DNA of 64,000 nt from Bacteroides sp. CAG:530 (GCA_000434735.1 FR881281.1:1-64000); one strand, 5' to 3'. Shown: positions 46,778-57,568, counted from the first letter of the stretch. Numbers and translations: made by a program. Notes: generated from the sequence alone by a model not told the origin.

Positions 46778-47620
46778 TCACAGCAGCAGGCTGCCTTCTT
46801 CCTTGCGTTTGCGGCAAGTCGCAATTAGGTAAAGTCCGAGCAAAATCAACGGTAAGCTCAACTTCTGACCGATATTAAGCGACATATTCATTTCTTCTGC
46901 CACCTGCGGATTCTTCATAAACTCAAGTCCGAAACGTGCGCCGAAGAATATAAGAAGCGAAACGCCTGTTATCAACCCCACGTATTTCTGCAGATGGAAT
47001 TTATGATACATCACCCACGATACCACTAAAGCCGCCAAGCAATATAGCATCTCATATATCTGCGTAGGATGACAAGCCTGAGCTACCCCACCCTGATTAT
47101 AAAGTTCTTGCCATTCGCGAGAACGAACAAATTCAAATCCCCACGGCATAGTGGTAGGATAACCGAAGATTTCAGAATTCATCAGATTACCGAAGCGGAT
47201 ACACATACACACTACGGCAACAGCCGGAATCATACGGTCGAACAGCCACCATACGTTCTTACCTGTTACTTTCTTGCTATACCATATAAGAGAAAGTATC
47301 AAGCAGAATACTCCGCCGTGACTGGCCAAACCGCCTTTCCATATCTTCAGTATTTCTATAGGATGCGCTCCGTAATAATCCCATTCATAAAATAAGCAAT
47401 GGCCTAAACGTGCTCCAAGCACACAGCTCACAATGCAATATACAAACAACTTGTCAGTCCACGATTCGGGATAATTCTCCTTGCGGAACAAACGCGACAC
47501 CATTTCGTAAGCTAAGATAAAACCTATACCCCACATCAATCCGTACCAGCGGATTTCGAGAGGACCTAAATGAAGTAGCACGGGATCTACATTCCACACT
47601 ATACTTGCCAATGAAGTCAT
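46778..47620 (-). CDS. lgt: Prolipoprotein diacylglyceryl transferase
   Basis: This 280-residue inner-membrane enzyme adds diacylglycerol to the lipobox cysteine of lipoproteins, many of which occur in this window. Seen: IRWYGLMWGIGF, the HGG motif in GGLASHGGVF, and the Lgt signature CIRFGNLMNSEIFG (E. coli counterpart RIGNFINGE). Seven helices are predicted. Confidence 0.95.
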   Translation of the reverse strand: MTSLASIVWNVDPVLLHLGPLEIRWYGLMWGIGFILAYEMVSRLFRKENYPESWTDKLFVYCIVSCVLGARLGHCLFYEWDYYGAHPIEILKIWKGGLASHGGVFCLILSLIWYSKKVTGKNVWWLFDRMIPAVAVVCMCIRFGNLMNSEIFGYPTTMPWGFEFVRSREWQELYNQGGVAQACHPTQIYEMLYCLAALVVSWVMYHKFHLQKYVGLITGVSLLIFFGARFGLEFMKNPQVAEEMNMSLNIGQKLSLPLILLGLYLIATCRKRKEEGSLLL

Positions 47621-47719
47621 ATTATTCTTTATTTAAATACTTGTTTCTATTTACTTTCCGCAAAGGAACAAAAAAAAGATGAAAGTAGAGGTAGACTAAC
47701 GGCTAAATTAAAGAATAAC

Positions 47720-47770
47720 AAAGCCGGCAGAAGAGCGACCTTTATTCTACAGTCGCTTTCTGCCGGCTTT
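47720..47770. terminator. Terminator downstream of ddh
   Basis: AAAGCCGGCAGAA pairs perfectly with TTCTGCCGGCTTT, with an inner GCGAC/GTCGC stem. It lies 22 bp beyond the minus-strand ddh stop. Confidence 0.9.
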
Positions 47771-47792
47771 ATGCCATTTAGCCTATATATTT

Positions 47793-48692
47793 TTACACTA
47801 GATGTGCAATCCACTCATCACGATCGCCCGGAAGCAAATCTACTACCGGTATTTCAATCATAGTATAGCATCCCGGCTGCTGACGCATAGCGGCACGAGC
47901 CACGCATACCAATACCTGAGATGTAAGTGCAGGATTGTTAATCTTCATATCAAATTCGAACAATTGGTTATGAGTCTTTCCAGATACACCTTTACGCACC
48001 AAGTTTACTCCGTGACCTACATCGTTCAAATCGTCTACGCACGCTACCTGTTTTACGTGAGTCTCATCGTTTACGAAATAAGGATCGGCTTTGATAGTAG
48101 CTTCTACAGTCTTGAAATCGGCACCTTCTTCCAGTTCAACATACACCATACGGCGATGGATACCTGTTCCTACAGGAATAGTCATAGACAAAGCGTCTTT
48201 CACACCATCTATGGCACGCACAGCAACAGAGTGTCCCATGCTACGTCCCGGACCGAAGTTGGTATAAGTAATACCCTTAGGAGCGATAGCTTCCATCAGC
48301 GTACGCACTACAGAGTCGCTTCCCGGATCCCATCCGGCAGAAATAACCGATACGGTATTGTTAGCCTTAGCCACCTCGTTTAGTGATGCACGAAGCTGAG
48401 GTATCTGCGTATGAATATCGAAACTATCAACTGTATTAATGCCCAAAGCCAATATTTCCTTCGCATATTTTTCTACGCTACGTGTAGGAGTAGCAAGAAT
48501 AGCTACATCTACATCCTTCAGTTCCTTAATATCTTTTACTACCGGATAATCTTTCAACTCTTCGGGCTTGTTTTCGGCACCATTACGGCGCACTACACCA
48601 GCAATCTCGAAATCGGGAGCGGCTTCGAGAGCTTCTATCGCAAACTTTCCGATATTGCCGTAACCTACTACGGCGGCTCTTATCTTTTTCAT
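47793..48692 (-). CDS. ddh: meso-Diaminopimelate D-dehydrogenase
   Basis: This 299-residue NADP enzyme makes meso-DAP for lysine and peptidoglycan in one step. Signatures: [13 protein letters not shown] (about 6-18), CYTMIEIP and the [10 protein letters not shown] substrate loop (about 120-130). It is monocistronic, divergent from ruvA. Confidence 0.95.
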   Translation of the reverse strand: MKKIRAAVVGYGNIGKFAIEALEAAPDFEIAGVVRRNGAENKPEELKDYPVVKDIKELKDVDVAILATPTRSVEKYAKEILALGINTVDSFDIHTQIPQLRASLNEVAKANNTVSVISAGWDPGSDSVVRTLMEAIAPKGITYTNFGPGRSMGHSVAVRAIDGVKDALSMTIPVGTGIHRRMVYVELEEGADFKTVEATIKADPYFVNDETHVKQVACVDDLNDVGHGVNLVRKGVSGKTHNQLFEFDMKINNPALTSQVLVCVARAAMRQQPGCYTMIEIPVVDLLPGDRDEWIAHLV

Positions 48693-48733
48693 ATCTGCTT
48701 GATGATTTAATTATATTATTCTTTGTTTGGACG

Positions 48734-48741
48734 CAAAAATA
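48734..48741 (-). promoter_or_regulatory. -7 box of ddh
   Basis: The minus strand reads TATTTTTG (TAnnTTTG), 41 bp before ddh. Confidence 0.5.
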
Positions 48742-48827
48742 CAGAAGTAATCGCTCCCTCACAAACAAGGCGAAAGCTATTTTACATTTATTCGGCTTCA
48801 ACTTACAATTTATTACTTTCTTATCCG

Positions 48828-48835
48828 TATTTTTG
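48828..48835 (+). promoter_or_regulatory. -7 box of ruvA
   Basis: TATTTTTG (TAnnTTTG), 29 bp before ruvA and divergent from the ddh promoter. Confidence 0.5.
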
Positions 48836-48864
48836 TAGAAAAATAACAATTTATAAAGAAACAC

Positions 48865-49464
48865 ATGATTGAATATATAAAAGGAAAACTTGACGAGGCG
48901 ACTCCGGCTTTGGCTGTAGTAGACTGTAATGGCGTGGGATATGGAATAAATATATCTTTAAATACATATTCTGCCATACAGGGAAAGAAAGATATAAAGC
49001 TATACATCTACGAAGCTATACGCGAAGACGCATACGTGCTTTATGGCTTCGCTACCAAAGAAGAGCGCGAATTGTTCTTGCTGCTTATTAGCGTATCGGG
49101 CATAGGCGGCAACACGGCTCGCATGATTCTGTCGGCTCTCTCGCCTTCTGAACTTTGCAACGTAATCAGCTCGGGCAACGAAAAGCTGCTGAAGACGGTG
49201 AAAGGTATCGGATTGCGCACAGCCCAACGTATAATTGTAGATTTGAAAGATAAGATTGCTACCGTAAATATGCCTGTTGCCGGTGGCATGGGAACAAGCG
49301 CTATAGCTGCGGCCAACTCTGAAATCTACGAAGAAGCTGTAGCCGCCCTCACCATGCTGGGATTCGCTGCCGCACCATCGCAAAAGGTTACAAACGCCAT
49401 TCTTCAGGAAGAGCCTGACGCTCCGGTAGAACGAGTAATAAAATTGGCGCTTAAAAGACTATAA
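48865..49464 (+). CDS. ruvA: Holliday junction DNA helicase subunit RuvA
   Basis: This 199-residue protein binds four-way junctions and recruits RuvB. It has the N-terminal OB fold ([28 protein letters not shown]), two helix-hairpin-helix motifs ([13 protein letters not shown] and [13 protein letters not shown]), and the C-terminal RuvB-binding domain. RuvB and RuvC are not adjacent. A GC-rich hairpin without T-run follows at 49479. Confidence 0.97.
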   Translation: MIEYIKGKLDEATPALAVVDCNGVGYGINISLNTYSAIQGKKDIKLYIYEAIREDAYVLYGFATKEERELFLLLISVSGIGGNTARMILSALSPSELCNVISSGNEKLLKTVKGIGLRTAQRIIVDLKDKIATVNMPVAGGMGTSAIAAANSEIYEEAVAALTMLGFAAAPSQKVTNAILQEEPDAPVERVIKLALKRL

Positions 49465-49478
49465 CAAAAATGCGCTTA

Positions 49479-49507
49479 TTGCGGTACGCCACCTTAACGT
49501 GCCGCAA
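49479..49507 (+). terminator. Possible weak terminator after ruvA
   Basis: TTGCGGTACG pairs with CGTGCCGCAA (one G-T pair) around 9 nt; no T-run follows, so function is uncertain. Confidence 0.4.
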
Positions 49508-49652
49508 TATACCCGAAAAACACCTTCACCCCACTATCAGCCGATACTAACTCTTGTTTTTTTAGAACAACGATTGTTTAGACATATATAAGAACTGTTC
49601 AAATTAACACGCTTTAACAAAGCTACTTTTCCTATCTATTTATTAATATCCT

Positions 49653-49660
49653 ATATTTGT
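49653..49660 (+). promoter_or_regulatory. -7 box of tatAC
   Basis: TATATTTG (TAnnTTTG) lies 39 bp before tatA. This may also drive the HTCS gene 4 bp downstream of tatC. Confidence 0.55.
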
Positions 49661-49699
49661 TGGATAAAAATTATAAAACCTTTAACAAATAGAAAAACA

Positions 49700-49924
49700 A
49701 TGATTACAAATTTCTTAATATTAGGAATCGGAACTCAAGAACTATTAATCATCTGTGTTATCGTATTATTGCTGTTCGGCGGTAAGAAAATACCCGAACT
49801 GATGAAAGGACTTGGCAAAGGCGTAAAGAGCTTTAAAGATGGTATGAATGACGTAGAAAATACGCTGAAAGACAACGACACCGCCAACAATAAAGCCGAT
49901 AAATCTATCGAAAACAAGAAATGA
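49700..49924 (+). CDS. tatA: Sec-independent translocase protein TatA
   Basis: This 74-residue protein forms the pore-like element of twin-arginine export. It has one N-terminal membrane helix ([25 protein letters not shown], including the FGGKK hinge) and an amphipathic helix ([15 protein letters not shown]). No separate tatB is present, typical of minimal TatAC systems. tatC follows after 10 bp. Confidence 0.95.
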   Translation: MITNFLILGIGTQELLIICVIVLLLFGGKKIPELMKGLGKGVKSFKDGMNDVENTLKDNDTANNKADKSIENKK

Positions 49925-49934
49925 ATCATAGCCT

Positions 49935-50756
49935 GTGAAGCAAGATAAAGAACCAGCCGAGCTAACCTTTTGGGACCATTTAGACGAACTGCGCGGCACG
50001 TTATTCCGCATAGTAATAGTAGTCGTAGGGTGTATGCTTTTGGCTTTTTGTTTCAAAGACGAACTGTTCGGCATTGTTTTGGCTCCTAAACATGCCGATT
50101 TTTATATCTATCGATTGTTTGATTATATAGGCAGACTTTTTGGCATTTCGGATTTAGAGGCAGAAAACTTTAACGTGCATCTTATAAACACGCAATTATC
50201 CGGACAGTTTATGATGCACATGAGCGTGTCTTTTTACGCCGGAATCATATTAGCGTCTCCTTATATAATATACCAACTGTTTAGGTTCGTATCGCCGGCT
50301 TTATACGAGAATGAGCGAAAATACTCTTTGCGTGTTGTAACGTGGGGATATTTGCTGTTCATCTTGGGAGTACTATTTTGCTACTTCATCGTATTTCCGT
50401 TTACGTTCCGCTTCTTGGCGTTGTATCAAGTAAGTTCGGAGGTAGAGAACACCATTCAGCTTGCTTCGTACCTTGATACACTAACCATGCTTAGCCTAAT
50501 GATGGGCATTTTATTCGAAATACCGATATTGTCGTGGCTGTTTGCCAAATTAGGTTTTCTTACAGCTAAGTTCATGACAACCTATCGCAAGCACGCCTTA
50601 GTCATATCAATGATTGCGGCGGCCATCATCACTCCTACTAGCGATGCGTTCACGATGCTATTGGTTACATTACCGATTACAGCCCTTTACGAAGCAAGTA
50701 TTATCATAGTAAGACATACTAACCCGCAAAAGAAGTTGTCCGAAGATAAAGAATAA
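49935..50756 (+). CDS. tatC: Twin-arginine translocase subunit TatC
   Basis: This 273-residue receptor subunit has six helices. The N-terminal FWDHLDELRGTLFRI motif binds the twin-arginine signal. The start is GTG at 49935; the ATG at 49921 is out of frame and closed after five codons. The HTCS gene begins 4 bp after the tatC stop. Confidence 0.95.
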   Translation: MKQDKEPAELTFWDHLDELRGTLFRIVIVVVGCMLLAFCFKDELFGIVLAPKHADFYIYRLFDYIGRLFGISDLEAENFNVHLINTQLSGQFMMHMSVSFYAGIILASPYIIYQLFRFVSPALYENERKYSLRVVTWGYLLFILGVLFCYFIVFPFTFRFLALYQVSSEVENTIQLASYLDTLTMLSLMMGILFEIPILSWLFAKLGFLTAKFMTTYRKHALVISMIAAAIITPTSDAFTMLLVTLPITALYEASIIIVRHTNPQKKLSEDKE

Positions 50757-50760
50757 ATTT

Positions 50761-52863
50761 ATGAAAAACCGTATCTATACCATCGTATTACTGACCTTGT
50801 GCTTTTGCCTTAATATAACAATGGCACAAGGTGCTGGTCATTCTAAAGATAACCTGCATTTTTCTCATATCTCTATCAATAACGGGTTGTCGCAGAACAC
50901 TATATTCGCCATCGCGCAAGATGCCAAAGGCTATATGTGGTTTGCTACGCACAATGGGGTCAACAAATACGATGGATACGATTTTACTATCTATCAGAAT
51001 AATCCGCAAGATTCTACCACCATAGCAAACGATATTATCCGCACGTTGGTGACCGACGACAAAGGACGCGTATGGATAGGAACCGAAAGCGGTTTATCGT
51101 ATTACAACGAAGAAAGAGACATCTTTGAGAATTTCTACTTAAAGAATAGCAAAACAGCTACGGTTTCAAGCATAGTCACGCTGTCCGACTCGCAACTATT
51201 GGTCAACGCCGAGGGACAACTTTACAGTTTCGACGCTAAGAGCAAGGCATTCTCACAACAGACATTGCCTACCGACCTGCTGCAACTCAACGTAACCGCC
51301 CTTTACCGTACCGCACAAAGCATATATATAGGTACTGCCGAAAACGGAGTTTTCGTGTGGGATTATAAGGGCAAGCGCATTCAGCGTTTAAGCCTCAGCA
51401 TAAGACACCGCATACAAGCACTTTTGCTGCAAAATCCAAGCACGCTATGGATTGCGACTGAGGGAGAAGGCTTATACCGACTCAACCCACAAACCGGAGA
51501 GCAGAAACATTATGTACATTCGTACAATGAAGGCGATATCAGCTCAAACTTTATTCGTGCCTTATCAGTTGATACAAAAGGTTATTTATGGATAGGTACT
51601 TTCAATGACCTTAACGTGTATCATGAAAGTAGCGATAAGTTCACTGCCTACACACATAACCCCATCGACCCAGAAAGTTTGAGTCAGCGTTCGGTGCGCT
51701 GCATCTACAAGGATTCGCAGGGAGGTATGTGGCTCGGCACGTACTTTGGCGGTATTAACTATTATCACCCGCTAAAGAACCGCTTCCGAAATATACAGCG
51801 ACTAACATATAAGAAGCAACTGAACGACAATGTGGTAAGTTGCATAGTAGAAGATAGTAAGCACAACTTATATATAGGTACCAACGATGGCGGCGTAAAC
51901 TACTACGACCCGCATACCGATGAGGTTACTTACTATACTTTCAACAACAAACAAAGTCCCGTAGTAGAATCTAACAACGTGAAATGTATCTCTATCGACG
52001 AGAAAAGGAACGTAGTGTACGTAGGTACCCACGCTGGAGGAATAAAGATAATACACCGTGCCGGAGGCAACATAGAACATTGCTATAGCGAGAATAATCC
52101 ATCGGCAACACAGAACATTTATTCACTGCTGCCGTATAAGGATAACATGCTATGGGCAGGAACATTAAACGGACTGTACCTGTTCAATAAAGACAGCAAA
52201 ACATTTACGGCTGTAGATAAAGATGTTAACGGCAATGAGATTCCAGACGAACAGATTAACATCTTATTCCAGGATTCAAAGCGAAGACTTTGGATTGGAG
52301 GTAAAAACAGTCTGACTGTATATAAGATAACAGACAACGGACTGAAAGCCATAAAGATTTCTATCGACGGCTTCAACAACATTGTAGCGGTACAAGACAT
52401 TCACGAAGATGAAGAACATTGTCTATGGTTCTGTACGCAATGGGGACTTTACAAGCTGGATAGAGAAAAGCACGTTATCACTCATTACACCACCAAAAAC
52501 GGACTGCCCAACAATGTGATATACGGCATAGAAGAAGACTCTTACCATCATCTTTGGCTCAATACCAACCACGGATTGAGTTGCCTCAACCCATCGAACG
52601 GACAATTCAGAAACTTCTCCGTAAACGACGGACTGCAGAGTAACCAGTTTAATCCGCACTCGCACTGCCGCACTGCCGACGGAAGCTTATACTTCGGAGG
52701 CATAAACGGAATTTCAACATTCCGTCCAGAACTGCTTACGTTCAACCCATTTACGCCAAAGCCGTTCTTTACTAAATTCTACCTATATAATAAGGAGGTA
52801 CATCCGGGCGACGAAAGCGGAATACTTAGCAAGAACATTTCAGATACTGATTTCAGATACTGA
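50761..52863 (+). pseudogene. HTCS hybrid two-component regulator, N-terminal fragment (frameshifted)
   Basis: This 700-codon frame is the sensor half of an HTCS split by a 13-bp duplication. It has a signal peptide (ending TMAQG) and a long series of periplasmic two-component propeller repeats (for example DAKGYMWFATHNGVNKYDG, DDKGRVWIGTESGLSYY, DSYHHLWLNTNHGLSCL; about 30-640). These form the glycan-sensing double propeller. It stops at TGA 52861-52863 just as the Y_Y_Y domain begins, so it lacks the membrane helix and kinase. Removing one repeat copy joins it to the downstream frame as one 1352-residue HTCS (50761-54832), normal for the family. It starts 4 bp after tatC. Confidence 0.9.
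52837..52862. repeat. 13-bp perfect tandem duplication causing the HTCS frameshift
   Basis: ATTTCAGATACTG occurs twice in direct succession (52837-52849 and 52850-52862). With one copy the frame reads NISDTEKIVLKPSQRAF straight into the downstream half; with two it reads ISDTDFRY and stops. Confidence 0.97.
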
Positions 52864-52864
52864 A

Positions 52865-54832
52865 AAGATTGTCTTGAAGCCGTCGCAACGCGCCTTTACA
52901 CTGGAGTTTGTAGTAACCAACTTCATATCCGGACAGCATAACACGTTCTCTTATCAGCTGGAAGGTTATGACAAGGAATGGTATTACCTTAAAGGACATC
53001 AGCGAAGCGTATCGTACTCTAACCTGCCCGCAGGAACGTACCGTTTCCTAGTGAAAGCTGCCAATAACGACGGACATTGGAGCAGCGAACCCGCCATGCT
53101 TACCATCAAGGTGCTGCCCGTATGGTATGCTACTTGGTGGGCGATACTGTTATTCGTTATCATAACGGTAGCGTTGATGGCTATTATATTACGTTATTTC
53201 TGGGAACGGAAGTCGATGGAAGCACGCCTGAAACTTGAACAGAAAGAGAAATTGCACCAAGAAGAGATAGCACAGATGAAGATGCGTTTCTTCATCAACA
53301 TTTCGCATGAGTTGCGTACTCCGCTTACTCTTATCTTGGCGCCGATACAAGATATGCTGGCTAAAACTACCGATAAATGGATGAAAGAGCAGTTGAACTA
53401 CGTAAACCGTAACGCCAATCGCTTGCTCAACCTTGTAAATCAGTTAATGGACTACAGAAGAGCTGAGCTGGGAGTGTTTAAGCTAAAGGTAGAGCATACA
53501 TGTATATATAAGACAGTAAAAGAAAACTTCATGTTCTACGAAAAGTTGGCTCGTACCAAGAACTTGGAGTATACGTTAATTTCAGATATAGAAGATAAGG
53601 AATGCTATGCCGACCCTAAATACGTAGAGCTTATACTGAACAACTTGCTGTCTAACGCCTTTAAATATACCGAAAAAGGTAGTATCACTGTTCGCCTCAC
53701 CATAAAGGACGACCAACTGCAGCTGGAAGTAAGCGATACAGGATGCGGTATAGAGCAAGACAAGCACAAGCGAATATTCGAACGCTTCTATCAGCTTAAG
53801 AACAACTATGTAGGTAGCGGTATCGGACTCTCATTGGTAGAGCGTTTGGTGGAATTGCATCACGGACATATAGAATTGGTAAGCGAAAAGGGCAAAGGTA
53901 GTATATTTACCATCTATCTGCCGCAGAACCCTAACGCATACGCCGAAAACGAATTCTATGGCAGCAGCGAAGATGCGGAACCAGAAGAAGTACACTCTAC
54001 CAACTCTAAAGAGATGTATATCATAAACACCGAGAAAGACGACAACACCACAGAAGAAGATACCGACAATAAGAAAGGATGTATCCTTGTGGTAGAAGAC
54101 AACGAAGAGATACGCCATTATCTATATAGCGGATTACAGCCCAACTTCTGCATAAAACAGGCAGCCAACGGTGCCGAAGCACTCGACATTCTGAAGGATA
54201 CACAGGTAGATATCGTGATAACCGATGTCATGATGCCAGTAATGGATGGTATAAAACTATGTAAGCAGATAAAGCAGAACATTGTAACCAGCCATATACC
54301 TGTTATCATCCTTTCGGCTAAGACCGATGTGAACGATCAGATGCAGGCCATGCAGACTGGAGCCGATGACTACATAGCCAAGCCGTTCTCGCTTAGCGTG
54401 CTAATAGCCAAAGTGCAGAACCGCATGCGCACTCGTGCCCGCATGATAGAGCATTACGCAAAATCAGCCGAGGTAGACCCTGAAAAGATAACCTTCAACG
54501 CTATGGACGAGAAGTTACTGAAACGCGCCGTCGAAGTAGTGAAGGCCAATATGGATAATCCAGAATTCTCTGCCGAAGAGTTTGCACGCAATATGAATAT
54601 GAGTCGCTCTAACCTTCACCTGAAGTTGAAAGGCGTAACCGGAGAATCGGCTATAGAGTTCATACGCAAGATTCGTTTTAACGAAGCTTGCCGCTTGCTG
54701 CGCGAAGGACAATACAGTATTTCCGAGATAAGCAGCATGGTTGGTTTCAACACACCGTCATACTTCTCTACGGTATTCAAGAAGTACATGGGTTGCTTGC
54801 CTACAGAATACGTTAAGAAAGGCAACCGATAA
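52865..54832 (+). pseudogene. HTCS hybrid two-component regulator, C-terminal fragment (kinase, receiver, AraC)
   Basis: This is the signalling half of the split HTCS; the longest frame from a TTG at 52874 has 652 residues. By that numbering: Y_Y_Y domain (about 5-80), membrane helix (88-108), HisKA with His145 (SHELRTP), HATPase (NNLLSNAFKYTE, DTGCGIE, GSGIGLSLVERL), receiver with phospho-acceptor Asp451 (ITDVMMPVMDG) and AraC-type DNA-binding domain (about 545-650). No signal peptide or good start exists, so as it stands it is probably not made or not coupled to the sensor. Intact, it would activate the adjacent locus starting at 55339. Confidence 0.9.
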
Positions 54833-54876
54833 TACGGCAGTCACAAGATTCTGTAAAAAACAACCAAGTTAATATG

Positions 54877-54918
54877 CGCTATGCCGCACGTCAACCAACG
54901 TGCGGCATAGCGTTTTTT
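54877..54918 (+). terminator. Terminator after the HTCS
   Basis: A 15-bp perfect stem (CGCTATGCCGCACGT with ACGTGCGGCATAGCG) around 6 nt is followed by six T residues. Confidence 0.95.
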
Positions 54919-54972
54919 CGTATCTGTAATTGTCAAAAAACTTGCGAATAAAAGTTTGTTTTCTTTTATTCA

Positions 54973-55066
54973 ATTCTATAAACTTAGCCTAAGAATATGT
55001 ATACTTAGCCTAAGTTTATATATTCTTAGTTTAAGTTTTTATATACTTAGGCTAAGTTTATAGAAT
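54973..55066. repeat. Palindrome array B, four cores at a 21-bp period
   Basis: Cores TAGCCTAA (54985), TAGCCTAA (55006), TAGTTTAA (55027) and TAGGCTAA (55048) are exactly 21 bp apart, mostly within the 11-bp palindrome CTTAGSCTAAG, with TTTATATAT-like spacers. Perfect 21-bp inverted arms (54973-54993 and 55046-55066) close the array. It is the same family as array A. The rest of the 505-bp gap (55067-55286) is AT-rich without a gene. Confidence 0.9.
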
Positions 55067-55286
55067 TCATGCCAAGCAATCAGCTTTTTCATCGCATGCC
55101 ATCACACTTTCCACAAACATTGCCACAGCATTTACACATCACAAAACACTGATAAACAAGTGCTCTAAACATACGTATAATCGCATTTTGCACAATTTTA
55201 AAAGTTCTCAAAACAAATGTTGCATTGATTGTACGATATTATGGAAAAGAAAAGTTATCTTTACGATACATACAAACGTTAACCTA

Positions 55287-55294
55287 TAACTTTG
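55287..55294 (+). promoter_or_regulatory. -7 box of the heparinase-susC-susD operon
   Basis: TAACTTTG (TAnnTTTG) lies 44 bp before the lyase start. HTCS-activated promoters often lack a good -33 box, and none is evident here. The HTCS binding site is not identified. Confidence 0.55.
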
Positions 55295-55338
55295 CATCAC
55301 TAAAGTTCTAATCAATAATTTCTTAAAAGAGAGTATCT

Positions 55339-57543
55339 ATGAATAAACTTCATCTCTGTCTCATCGCAGCGATGGCGCTTACCGCGTGCACTGAAGACGA
55401 CGAGACTCTAAAGGGTTCAGGAGTGATAGAGGGTACTATCATGCCGACTGAAAAGCCCAATGATGTTATCACTGAAGGCATTTTTGAAAAGTTAAATCTC
55501 GACTACCCAGGGTTGGAAAAAGTGAAAGCTTACCACGAGGCTGGTCAAGATTATTACGCATGCTATGAATTGTTGCAGTACTATCGCAACCGTAGCAACG
55601 TAATCAACCCAAGCATCGACTTGATTAACACATCTTACTCTGCCGCAGAAAAAGCTATGGCCGACCAAGCTCTGCTGCATCAGTTCTATGTTCGCGGCTT
55701 TTCTGCCGACTTAGGCGCAGACAATAAGCAAGGAACTTCTGATGACACATTCTACAAATTCGAGAAGAAAGACGAAAACGGACAAACTGTTATCGACTGG
55801 GATTTGCAGGTAGAAGGAGTAACCAGCGCAGAATTCAAATATCAGCGTCACCGTTGGCAGTGGATGGAACCGCAGGCCAAGACATATCGCGTAACCAAAA
55901 ACGAAGATTATATCAAGAATTGGATAGAGACCTACCAAAGCTGGATGAATACTTATCCATGCCCTAACGCAAAATTCGACGATAACGAAACTGATAAGAA
56001 CTCAAACTATCAGTGGAAAGGACTGCAGACTGCCGAACGTTTGCTGTCGCAGCTTAACGTAATGCAGTACTATCTGCAATCTACCAACTTCACACCCGAA
56101 TGGCTTTCTACATTCTTGATTTCTATAGCCGATCATGTAGAAATGATTCGCAAGAACTACTATCAGACTCCGGGCGACAACATTCGCTTAAGCCAGATAC
56201 AAGCCGTATTTACAGCAGGAGTATTGATGCCGGAATTTAAGAACGCCACAGAATGGACAAACGAAGCATCTACTATGCTCGATACGGAAATAGGTTCTCA
56301 GTTCCTTGAAGACGGTGTACATGCCGATCTCGACCCGAGCTATCACATCGGTTCAGTAAGCAACTGCCTCAGCCTCTATTATCTGTTGTCGCTTAACGAT
56401 AAGACAGATTTGCTGCCGGCTTCGTTCGTATCGAAGCTGAAAAACGCTACTAACTTCCTGAAAGACATAATCTATCCAAACTATACTATCGACAATTACA
56501 ACGATACCCGTTCAGACAGATTAGGTAAGAGCATTCAGATTAAGAACTTCAAGAAATACAGCGAAATCTATCCAGACGATGAAGAAATGAAGTACATGGC
56601 ATACGAACGTGCCAAAGGCACTGTGCCTTCGTACACTACTAAAGCATATTCGGCAGCAGGTTACTACATGCTTCGTAGCGGTTGGACAGAAAACTCTACC
56701 ATGATGGTACTGAAGAATAACTATAATCCTGAAGCTAAATGGCACTGCCAGCCGGATAATCAGACATTCAGCCTATACCGCAACGGACGTATATTCTTCC
56801 CCGATGCAGGATGTCATGGATACGAAGGTGACCCGTTACGCAAAGATTTCGCAGCGGCAGTAAACCACAACACTTTGACCGCATTGAGTAAAGACCCAGA
56901 CGCAACTCACCGTAAAGGAAAGTTCCTTACCATGTATACAGAAAAAATGAACGGTGTAAATGTTGACGTTCTTTCTACTCAGTTCGAGATGAAAGAAGGT
57001 TTGACTCACCGTCGTACAGTATTCTTCGTTAATAAGGCATTCTTCGTTATTGCCGATGAAGCATTTGGTGATGGAAACAAAGACAAGGTGAACTTGAACT
57101 TCCACATGATTACAACTGATGAATGTCCTACAGTAGCCGATGCTGACGCTGACAAGAAAACAGCAGGACTCCACACTACCTTTACCGACGGTAACAATAT
57201 GGTATTGCGTTCTTTCTACGCTGAAGGCTCTACAACCGGAGCGCTTGAAGGTAAAATAGACAACAAGGAAACAGAAGTATGGAATAATACTGCTGATGCC
57301 ATTTCTAAAGCAAGCGGAAAGCGTTTAGGCATGAAATTCAATGTTCGTAAGCCTATCAACGGAGCATCTCGCCTCATCACTATCATCAAACCGATAGACG
57401 GAGCTTATGACGCAAACATGGAACTCGACGCTAAGTTTACCGACAACACGGAAGAGACACGCAATACGTTCCATGCCGACGGCGTGACACTGCAAGTTAC
57501 AGTAGACGGCAAGACTTATAATTTGCAAGCAAAAATAAAATAA
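55339..57543 (+). CDS. Heparinase II/III-family polysaccharide lyase lipoprotein (PL12-like, probable heparan sulfate lyase)
   Basis: This 734-residue lipoprotein (lipobox LTAC, Cys17, then TEDDE, favouring surface display) has an N-terminal alpha/alpha toroid (about 50-400) and a C-terminal beta-sandwich (about 430-734). Key regions are DLDPSYHIGSVSNC, WHCQPDNQTFSLYRNGR and FFPDAGCHGY, with His and Tyr residues expected in such lyases. Closest resemblance by family memory is PL12 heparin/heparan sulfate lyase. It would cut the chain by beta-elimination at the cell surface before import. It is first of an operon with the binding protein (25 bp later), SusC and SusD. Confidence 0.87.
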   Translation: MNKLHLCLIAAMALTACTEDDETLKGSGVIEGTIMPTEKPNDVITEGIFEKLNLDYPGLEKVKAYHEAGQDYYACYELLQYYRNRSNVINPSIDLINTSYSAAEKAMADQALLHQFYVRGFSADLGADNKQGTSDDTFYKFEKKDENGQTVIDWDLQVEGVTSAEFKYQRHRWQWMEPQAKTYRVTKNEDYIKNWIETYQSWMNTYPCPNAKFDDNETDKNSNYQWKGLQTAERLLSQLNVMQYYLQSTNFTPEWLSTFLISIADHVEMIRKNYYQTPGDNIRLSQIQAVFTAGVLMPEFKNATEWTNEASTMLDTEIGSQFLEDGVHADLDPSYHIGSVSNCLSLYYLLSLNDKTDLLPASFVSKLKNATNFLKDIIYPNYTIDNYNDTRSDRLGKSIQIKNFKKYSEIYPDDEEMKYMAYERAKGTVPSYTTKAYSAAGYYMLRSGWTENSTMMVLKNNYNPEAKWHCQPDNQTFSLYRNGRIFFPDAGCHGYEGDPLRKDFAAAVNHNTLTALSKDPDATHRKGKFLTMYTEKMNGVNVDVLSTQFEMKEGLTHRRTVFFVNKAFFVIADEAFGDGNKDKVNLNFHMITTDECPTVADADADKKTAGLHTTFTDGNNMVLRSFYAEGSTTGALEGKIDNKETEVWNNTADAISKASGKRLGMKFNVRKPINGASRLITIIKPIDGAYDANMELDAKFTDNTEETRNTFHADGVTLQVTVDGKTYNLQAKIK

Positions 57544-57568
57544 TAATAACTCTTAATCTCATAACCAA

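Noticed and set aside
52837..52874. Programmed ribosomal frameshift or two naturally separate genes for the HTCS
   Set aside because: A perfect 13-bp duplication explains the shift exactly, there is no slippery heptamer, and the downstream half has no signal peptide or good start.
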